Positions 57,058 to 64,000 of a DNA stretch of 64,000 nucleotides are shown here, piece after piece (position 1 is the stretch's first letter; the number at the start of each line of letters is the position of its first letter). The DNA is taken from contig JARJIL010000009.1 in assembly GCA_038502395.1 (NCBI GenBank), positions 21,193,647 through 21,257,646 of the forward strand. The letters run 5' to 3'. Source of the DNA: Dittrichia graveolens. Its lineage: Eukaryota > Streptophyta > Magnoliopsida > Asterales > Asteraceae. The position numbers and the translations under genes were made by a program. The notes below the pieces were generated by a model, which did not search any database, had not been told where the DNA came from, and saw nothing but the letters and a program-made list of their open reading frames with translations.

Positions 57058-58503
57058 TGGATTCCTACTTGTGTCACTAACTCTTCTTTCATTCAAATCT
57101 GTGCAGGGTGTTGGTTCTTGGTTTCTTGACATTGGATGTTCAAGAACCATGACAGGTAATAAGGCTTTGCTCAGCAACTATCAGAAAGAGAAAGGTCCAA
57201 GCGTGACCTTTGGTGACAACAACCATGGGCAAACTAAAGGCTATGGTGAGCTTCATAATGGGAACCTCAAGCTGTCAAAAGTTTCATATGTCAAAGGGCT
57301 GAAATATAATCTCATAAGCATAAGTCAATTGTGTGATGGAGATAATGAAGTCCACTTCACAAAGACAGGAGGCTAAATCATAAATAAAGAAGGTAATACA
57401 GTGTTCAGTGCCTAGAGAACCAAGTATGTGTATACACTTGACATGTCCTCTGGTGACCCTTCAAAAGGTAATACAGTGTTCAGTGCCAAGAGAACCAAGT
57501 ATGTGTATACACTTGACATGTCCTCTGGTGACCCTTCAAAGGAAACAAGTTTGTACTCCAAGAATAATTAGGATACAATCTGGCTGTGGTACAAGAGGCT
57601 TTCCCACCCTAATTTCAAAAACATCAACAAGTTGAGCAAGGGTGAACTAGTGTCAGGACTACCTTCACTGACTTATCTTAAGCCTAAACCTTGCACTGCT
57701 TGTGAGAAGGGAAAGCAGCATAAGACATCATTTTCATCCAAGCAATCCTTCTCAATTACAGAACCTTTCTATATGTTGCACATGGATCTCTTTGGTCCTG
57801 TTGCAACTGCTAGTATTGGTGGAAGTAAGTATGCTCTTGTATTGGTTGATGAATTCTCAAGATATACTTGGGTTTTCTTTCTTAAAGCAAAGAGTGACGC
57901 TGCTGAAGAGATTATCGGTTTTATCAAAAAGATGGAAGTGTTGAATGGCAATCTGGTGAGGAGTCTTAGAAGTGATCATGGAACTGAATTCAGAAATCAA
58001 ACTCTGGAATCTTTCTGTGATGAGAAAGGGATATCTCAAAACTTTTCTGCTCCAAGAACCCCACAACAAAATGGTGTAGCTGAAAGAAGGAATAGAACAT
58101 TGATTGAGGTTGCCAGAACCATGTTGTGTGAAAGTGGGTTAACCTTTAATTTCTGGGCTGAGGCTGTAAGTTGTGCATGTTTCACACAGAACAGGTCCCT
58201 TAGTATCAAGAGGCACAACAAAAATCCATATGAAGTGCTCAATGGAAGGAAGCCAAGCATCAGCTTTCTGCATATCTTTGGTTGTCAATGTTTTATACTC
58301 AATCAAAAAGATCAATTGTAGAAGTTTGCTCCTAAAGCTGATAAAGGAGTGTTTGTAGGTTACTATGTGATTTCTAAAGCATACAGAGTATACAACCTCA
58401 GAACCAAAGTCATAGAAGAATCTATCAATGTAAGTTTTAATGAAAATGACTTTGTTGCTTCCTGTTCTTCTAATCATGTTTAAGGTGAAGAATTTAATGA
58501 TCT
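57058..58503 (+). pseudogene. Copia-2 protease, GAG-pre-integrase and integrase
   Basis: A 1-base difference from Copia-1 near 57097 shifts the frame into protease. The motif is WFLDIGCSRTMTG (57116-57154), with Ile after the catalytic Asp, which should disable it. A 75-base tandem duplication at 57391-57540 keeps phase but adds a TAG in its first copy; TAA at 57374 is another stop. GAG-pre-integrase then rve core follow: HMDLFGP (about 57780), SDHGTEF (about 57973), NGVAERRNRT (about 58070). TAG at 58319 breaks the C-terminal part, which continues to about 58480 (FVGYYVISKAYRVY). Confidence 0.83.
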
Positions 58504-58504
58504 T

Positions 58505-60476
58505 ATGCAAACTGGAGAAGTTCCTTCAGAGCAAGCAGATCCCTCTCTACCAGCTGCTCATGATTTAGATGAACCTGTCACTATCCAAATTTTTAACCAT
58601 GTACAACCATCCTCATCCAATCCTCTACCTCTACTGAATCATGTGGAAAATGACTCAACATCATTGGATTCCAATTCCATATCACTTATTCCCTCTTCAG
58701 TAGAGATTCCCACAGATTACAATAATGAAGTTACATCAGCCACTCAAAATGAACTCATTTCTACTGCTGATAGCCAACATATAACTTCTTCTCCCCAAAT
58801 CCAAATGAATCCCAATTCCCAAGAAATCCAAAAAGCCTTCAAAGACCTCAAGCACCATCCTCATAATTTGGTGATAGGCAACATAGATGATCCAGTTAGA
58901 ACAAGATCAAAAGCTTGCAACATCTGTTTGTATTCTGGATTTGTCTCAATGATTGAACCAAAGAAGGTTGATGAAGCTCTCAATGATCCCCACTGGGTGT
59001 CTACCATGCAAGAGGAACTGGCAGAATTCAAAAGAAATAATATATAGACTTTGGTACCCAAACCAAAGGATAAATCCATCATTGGAACAAAGTGGGTGTT
59101 TAGAAATAAGCTAGATGAAAATGGGCAAATCAGCAGAAACAAAAAAAGGCTAGTGGCACAGGGGTACTGTCAAGAAGAAGGTTTTGATTTTGATGAAACC
59201 TTTGCCCCTGCTGCAAGATTGGAAGCTATCAGATTATTCCTAGCCTATGCTGCCTTCAAAAGCTTCAAAATGTTCCAAATGGATGTGAAGAGTGCATTTC
59301 TGAATGGAGACTTGAAAGAAGAGGTGTATGTCAAACAACCTCCTGGTTTTGAGGAGTCAAGCTTACTCGATCATGTTTACTTTCTAAACAAAGCTTTATA
59401 TGGTCTTAAGCAAGCTCCAAGAGCCTGGTATGATACCCTCTCTTCTTTTCTCATTAACAAAGGTTTTACAAGAGGATGCATTGATAGCACTTTATTTATT
59501 AGGAAGTACAAAGGTGATGTGATACTGTGCAGATATATGTAGATGATATAATATTTGGGTCTACTAATTTGGAACTATGCAAAAAGTTTTCTAAACTCAT
59601 GTCTAATAATTATCAAATGAGCATGATGGGTGAGTTAAACTATTTTCTTGGTTTGCAAATTAAACAAGAGGTTGATGGTATTTTCATTCATCAAACAAAG
59701 TATGTCAAAGATTTACTCAAGAAGTTTGATTTTGAAAACTGTTCTTCAATGAAAACACCTATGTCTACTTCTATTAAGTTAGGAAAGGACACTGATGGCA
59801 AATCAGTGAACATTACTACTTATAGAGGAATGATTGGGTCACTTTTATACCTCACTGCAAGTAGACCAGATATAATGTTTTCAACATGTCTCTGTGTAAG
59901 ATATCAAGCAGATCCTAAGGAATCACATCTTGCTGCTGTTAAGAGAATATTCAGATATCTCAAAGAAACTCCTAATCTTGGTCTTTGGTACCCCAAAGAC
60001 TCAGATTTTGAGTTAGTTGGATATTCTGATTCTGATTTTGCAGGATGCATATTAGACAGAAAAAGTACTTCAGGTGGTTGTCAACTTCTAGGAGGAAGAT
60101 TGATTAGTTAGTCTAGTAAGAAACAGAATTCAGTGTCAACATCTACTGCAGAGGCAAAATACATTGCTGCAGGAAGCTGTTGTGCTCAAATTTTGTGGTT
60201 ACAAAATCAACTGCTTGATTATGATATGAAGTTTGAAGACATCCCAATTCTTTGTGACAATACAAGTGCAATCTCCATCTCAAATAATCCAGTCATTCAT
60301 TCAAAAACAAAGCATATTGAAATCAGACATCATTTTCTTAGAGATAATGTGCAAAAGAAGAAGGTAACTTTGCACTAAATCAACACCGATTTACAACTTG
60401 CAGATTTATTCACAAAGCCATTAGATGAAGCAAGGTTCAACTTCCTAATATCCAAACTAGGTATGCTAAATTTTTA
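58505..60476 (+). pseudogene. Copia-2 reverse transcriptase and RNase H
   Basis: A Ser/Pro/Asn-rich linker (58505-58850) precedes RT (RVT_2 type). TAG at 59045 precedes the LVPKPKDKSIIGTKWVFR block. AFLNGDLKEEVYVKQPPGF lies at about 59297-59350 and YGLKQAPRAWY at about 59399. A frameshift near 59525 precedes the catalytic YVDD (about 59533). RNase H includes the DSDFAG region (about 60026), TAG at 60109 where Trp is expected, STAEAKYIA (about 60140) and the TKHIEIRHHFLRD motif (about 60310). TAA at 60376 interrupts the tail, whose final stop is TAG at 60474. Confidence 0.87.
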
Positions 60477-61072
60477 GTTTAGAATAGTGGTAATTTAGAT
60501 TGTGTTAACTTATAAGTGTTGAAAATTATAAGATACTTATCTAAGCATATCTAAGTCTTACTTGATTTGTGTAAACTGAGTAATTATGCTCAGCTGATGC
60601 CTATCAACTGATCAAATTTACTCAGCTGATCACTTTAAGATAAGGAAGACATGCTCAGCTAAGTACTTTACTCAGCTGATACCCAAATTCTCACTATCAG
60701 CTGATAGTTTTCCATCAGCTGATACCCCTCAAACTAATAGTTTTTCATTAGCTGATACACCTTAGCTGATACTCTCCTTGATCAGCTAATGATTCTACAC
60801 TTAGTAAATTTTCACTTTTTACTCTCATTTAATGCTTTTTAACCCTAGTTATTTACTCCGTTTGTCAGTTTTCATTTAATAGCTAATTAATTTGTTTTCT
60901 GTTAGATCTTTTGTCAGTATCTAACGATCTCTGTTAACTAAACTTCATAAATATCCCAATTTCTCTCTCATTCACCTTTACCTGTTCAAAAACTTTCCAA
61001 ATTCCCTCTCTCTCTCTACAAAGAACTACCCTACCTTCTCTCTCGATACTCACTGTTCATCATCCCTACCAA
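60477..61072 (+). promoter_or_regulatory. Spacer with AGCTGAT repeats and promoter-like sequence
   Basis: Seven exact AGCTGAT words lie at 60590-60770, the same motif as in the LTR. After them come a TATA-like CATAAATAT (60946-60954), then pyrimidine-rich sequence with CTCTCTCTCT (61008-61017) and the aORF ATG in a favourable context (AAATGG). This is the layout of a plant promoter and leader; activity is inferred. Confidence 0.55.
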
Positions 61073-63475
61073 ATGGCCACCTATATTCCAGACCCGGCTG
61101 TTAACCCTGGTGACAATGTTGCACCCAATCAACCGATGAATATAACTCCCAACAACATTCTACTCTGCACCACCATCCCTGCCTCGCGAGAAAACCAAGG
61201 ATATGAACCAATGGTTCAGTTTCTTCAAGCTCATCCACTATTTGATAGTCTCACCGCTGATCCTCACTACATATTCCCTACCATTATTGGTGAACTATGG
61301 TACTCCGCAACCTATAACCTAAACAACAACACCATTAACTGCACCCTAGCCCAAGGAAAGTATAATCTCCGAATCACCGCTGAAACACTTCGTGAAGCCA
61401 CTGGTATTCCTCACTTCCCACCTTACACAGCTTTTCCATCCAGAGCAGAAGTTCAAACAGTTTTAGACACCATCGGCTACAATGAACCTGTAGTGCATGG
61501 TCAAGTCAAAGTCTCTGCTCTCACTCATCCATGGAAGTATTTGGCCAACGTGGTCATACGTTGCTTCGGTCCTAAATCTGGAATCCATCATCTCATCAAC
61601 CAAACCGAGCTTCTGGTGCTCTATGCCCTAGCCTTTGGGGTCAACATCGACTTTGCTCAAGTTATATTCTCTGATCTCATTGATAAAATCACTCAGAGCA
61701 CAACCAAGAAATCATCAAGGTCGCAGGTGCCCTACATTCGATATTTAAGCCTGATAGCCATGAGGGAGATTGGAGAGGATGATTATGTAGTCTTAACAGA
61801 ACATCTTGAGCATATTCCTGTCCTTGCCATGGGTGAGAAGATATTCCATTTCTTGAAGGCAAACAGAGGTCCTCCTATCACTACCCAAATGCAGGAGCTC
61901 ATAGATGCTGCCAATGACAATGCAAATGCTAGTGATGATGATGAGAATGATGATAATGATAATGGTGATGATGATGCTGATGAAAGCCACACTGGTTCTA
62001 AGCATGATGATGATGATGCTTGTGATTTTGCTCCTATCAGTCTAATGGAGTTAAGTCCTCTTGGTGATGATGGTGATGCCCAAGAACAAGAGATCTCTGA
62101 GCAACTTCTGGAGCTCATTGACAGAAGTAGGCACATCATGTCCCAAGGTATGGACAGTACTGATTCCACCTCTGAGGATATTCAAATGGTCATCCCAACC
62201 TTTGATAGTCCATCCTCCTCTCCAGTCCAAACACCACTCCAACAGCCAAGCTCTAGTGAACCTCATGTGGTCACTAGTTCTACTCTTATCTGTAGCCCCA
62301 TATATACAAGGTCACCAGAAGTGACTCATTATGAGCACTTTGAAGGAGTGCAATCCACACCTCTTACCTCAACTCCAATTACCCTTCCTCATGTTGAGGG
62401 GGAGCAATTGGATGTTGCAACCTTTGAACCAGTGGATATATCCTCACATCAGGATACATCTATAAATAAGGGACTTAAACCGTTAGCTGAGACAACCTCC
62501 CAAAAGGTTGATCTCATTGAAAGACAGACCTCAACCCAAGGTCACATTGTGTCTATTTCTCAATTGAGTCAGCCTATACCATCTACATTCTCCCAACAGA
62601 ATGTGGATCCAATACGGGATTCCCTATTATTGAGTGCATCCCACACTCTGTCCACTTACCTTGCACCTATTATTAATTCAATTCTTACACTTGCACAGCC
62701 TGCCAATGCTAGTGGTACAAACCAACCACTTGCACAGGGCTCAACTCTCTTTCCCAATGAATTTGAGCTTATACACCAAGGCTCAAATGAGGGAACACAA
62801 ACCTTACCCAACTTCTTTGAACCTCTACCTACTCCTTCCACCTCTACCCCATCCATATCTACCCAAACCCCAAACCTTACCCTTATCCAGACAATTCACC
62901 AAAACCTTGATCAACTAACCCAAACCTTCCAAACCTTCCAAACCCAAACCTCTGCTCAATTGTCTAAGCTTACCAAAGACATTGAGTCTCTCAAAACCCC
63001 ATCCCAACCCTCCCCTGCACCCATTAACCTTACCCCAATCCTTACCAAAATAGACCATCTTTCTACCCTTCTTCCCTCTCAACCACAAATTCCCAGCCTA
63101 CCTCAATCTACCATCTCTACCCTAAACCAAACCATATCCAACCTCCTATCCCAACTCCAAACCCTACGCCCAATAAACCCCAACATTTCTGCACCCATTC
63201 CTGAACAACTACTCCCTATGCCTTCTTTTCTCAAAGGCATCCTTGGTGACATAGAGACCTTAACAGAACAATCTAGAATGAGTCATCTCTCATTGTGGAA
63301 AGCCATAAAAGATCTCAAGGATGACCTCTCCCTTCAGCTCTCTAAAATATCCTCTACCCCTTCCTCAACCCATACCCATACCCCTGCCCCTACCCCAACC
63401 CATAAGCCTGCAGCAGGTGAATCCCCTCCTTCTTTTGATGATGCCAAAAAGGGGAAGAAATTCTCAAGTTCTTAA
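61073..63475 (+). CDS. Copia-2 extra ORF (aORF), 800 codons
   Basis: The longest open frame in the window, in an element whose other genes are all broken. Residues 1 to about 270 form a globular-looking region (THPWKYLANVVIRCFGPKSG near 61525-61585) that resembles the plant transposon domain Transposase_32 (PF20167) found in env-like and extra ORFs; this is from memory. An Asp/Asn-rich run follows at 61915-62030, then a long Ser/Thr/Pro/Gln-rich part with a coiled-coil-like stretch (62890-62990, LDQLTQTFQTFQTQTSAQL). I see no signal peptide, transmembrane segment or catalytic motif, so calling it an envelope protein is not supported. ATG at 61073 is the first in frame after the promoter-like region. 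TAA at 63473-63475 may be premature. Confidence 0.75.
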   Translation: MATYIPDPAVNPGDNVAPNQPMNITPNNILLCTTIPASRENQGYEPMVQFLQAHPLFDSLTADPHYIFPTIIGELWYSATYNLNNNTINCTLAQGKYNLRITAETLREATGIPHFPPYTAFPSRAEVQTVLDTIGYNEPVVHGQVKVSALTHPWKYLANVVIRCFGPKSGIHHLINQTELLVLYALAFGVNIDFAQVIFSDLIDKITQSTTKKSSRSQVPYIRYLSLIAMREIGEDDYVVLTEHLEHIPVLAMGEKIFHFLKANRGPPITTQMQELIDAANDNANASDDDENDDNDNGDDDADESHTGSKHDDDDACDFAPISLMELSPLGDDGDAQEQEISEQLLELIDRSRHIMSQGMDSTDSTSEDIQMVIPTFDSPSSSPVQTPLQQPSSSEPHVVTSSTLICSPIYTRSPEVTHYEHFEGVQSTPLTSTPITLPHVEGEQLDVATFEPVDISSHQDTSINKGLKPLAETTSQKVDLIERQTSTQGHIVSISQLSQPIPSTFSQQNVDPIRDSLLLSASHTLSTYLAPIINSILTLAQPANASGTNQPLAQGSTLFPNEFELIHQGSNEGTQTLPNFFEPLPTPSTSTPSISTQTPNLTLIQTIHQNLDQLTQTFQTFQTQTSAQLSKLTKDIESLKTPSQPSPAPINLTPILTKIDHLSTLLPSQPQIPSLPQSTISTLNQTISNLLSQLQTLRPINPNISAPIPEQLLPMPSFLKGILGDIETLTEQSRMSHLSLWKAIKDLKDDLSLQLSKISSTPSSTHTHTPAPTPTHKPAAGESPPSFDDAKKGKKFSSS

Positions 63476-64000
63476 CCCAAAGCAACAACTCCCTCACCCA
63501 TTAAAAGAAAAGCATCTTCTGAGGGGGAGCAAAGGTTTCCAAAAAGGTTGAAAAGCATGGCAAACAAGCCAAAACCTAAAAGAAAAGTTGCTGAGGGTTG
63601 CTCTCCACCAATCACCATAGAGTCTGATTCTGATGATGAGGATGATACTCCACTTTCTGACATCCTCAGAAGAAGAAGACAGAGCCCTAAGCCATCTGCT
63701 CCACCAGTCTAATCTACCCCATCAGTCCAAAAGGCTTCAACCTCTGCTCCTAAGGATAAAGGCAAACAAAAGATGACAGATGAGCAAGTTGAAGAAGATG
63801 ATCAAATGAAAAGGGAGCTTGCTCTTAAAGAAAAGGAAGAAAGGGAGAATGCTCAAATGGCTCAAGAATTGGGTGTTTCGGTTGAAGTAATCTACCAAGC
63901 CAAAGAGCTAGCATATCAGCAAGAGCAAGAACAAAGTCAAAATCAAGCTGTTGCTCAACACAAATTGGCAAGGGAAAATTCTCAGGCTGAACTACTCAAA
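63476..64000 (+). pseudogene. Continuation of the aORF frame beyond the stop
   Basis: The same frame stays coding-like to the window end, broken only by TAA at 63473 and TAA near 63710. It holds a Lys/Arg-rich stretch (about 63500-63590), an acidic Asp/Glu patch (about 63620-63650), a short RRRR run and a Glu/Gln/Lys-rich coiled-coil-like tail (63780-64000). The original protein was therefore probably longer than 800 residues. Where it ends is not visible. Confidence 0.6.

Larger units (their letters stand above)
55177..64000 (+). mobile_element. Copia-2, SIRE-like element with extra ORF
   Basis: Plus-strand copy of the Copia-1 family: gag from its middle, protease, integrase, RT, RNase H (end 60476), a 596-base spacer, then the extra ORF from 61073. 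The 5' LTR, primer site and N-terminal gag are missing at the 55177 junction; the 3' LTR would lie beyond the window. The position of the extra ORF after pol is that of the env-like ORF in SIRE/Maximus elements. Confidence 0.85.

Noticed and set aside
61073..63475. Calling the extra ORF a retroviral envelope gene
   Set aside because: Position alone suggests it; no signal peptide, transmembrane segment or cleavage site can be seen.

Overview
This is a eukaryotic, plant nuclear window made almost entirely of transposable elements. No intact single-copy gene is visible. The coding remnants are chromodomain-type Ty3/gypsy and SIRE-like Ty1/copia polyproteins with initiator-Met-tRNA primer sites, CACTA DNA transposons, Helitron-like ends, MITEs and one fragment of a plant GDSL lipase gene. 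Several gag and extra-ORF sequences resemble repeats I remember from daisy-family (Asteraceae, Anthemideae-like) assemblies; that placement is a recollection, not a search result.

Left third (1-27464), nested LTR elements. Gypsy-1 (+) runs from the last 44 bases of its 5' LTR to its 3' LTR at 4821-6797. A plus-strand LTR fragment follows (6798-7393), then a minus-strand copia element cut off after integrase (7394-12912). Gypsy-3 (minus) fills 12913-14344 and 23452-27464. It is split by Gypsy-2 (+, 14345-23451), which is bounded by a matching ATAAT target duplication. Gypsy-2 is itself split by a non-autonomous CACTA element (18713-20457, target duplication TTA), and that carries a tRNA-headed SINE-like insert (19685-19811). 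This is a four-level nest. The 5' LTR of Gypsy-2 is not a normal LTR: it is a hairpin made from an inverted copy of the LTR tail.

Middle (27465-52600), AT-rich repeat mosaic. Three related modules (A 28541-30882, B 38442-40660, C 47378-48585) end in Helitron-like hairpin plus CTAG termini. Each is followed by an array of a ~75-105 bp minisatellite separated by (TG)n(TA)n tracts; matching unit order suggests a higher-order repeat duplicated as a block. Between these lie three small Helitrons, several foldback MITEs, a degraded CACTA (35987-38439), a gypsy gag-protease fragment next to a GDSL-lipase exon 1 (41413-44334), a solo copia LTR (45076-46613) and a short-period minisatellite (50880-51545).

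Right end (52600-64000). Minus-strand remnants of an extra retroelement ORF abut, head to head at about 55177, a plus-strand copia element of the same family as the left copia. This element has broken gag, protease, integrase, reverse transcriptase and RNase H, and then an unusually open 800-codon extra ORF (61073-63475) preceded by its own promoter-like sequence.

The elements do not form a host pathway. What they share is layout: each LTR family carries its own repeated palindromic core, and the copia family repeats one motif (AGCTGAT) both in its LTR and in the spacer ahead of its extra ORF.
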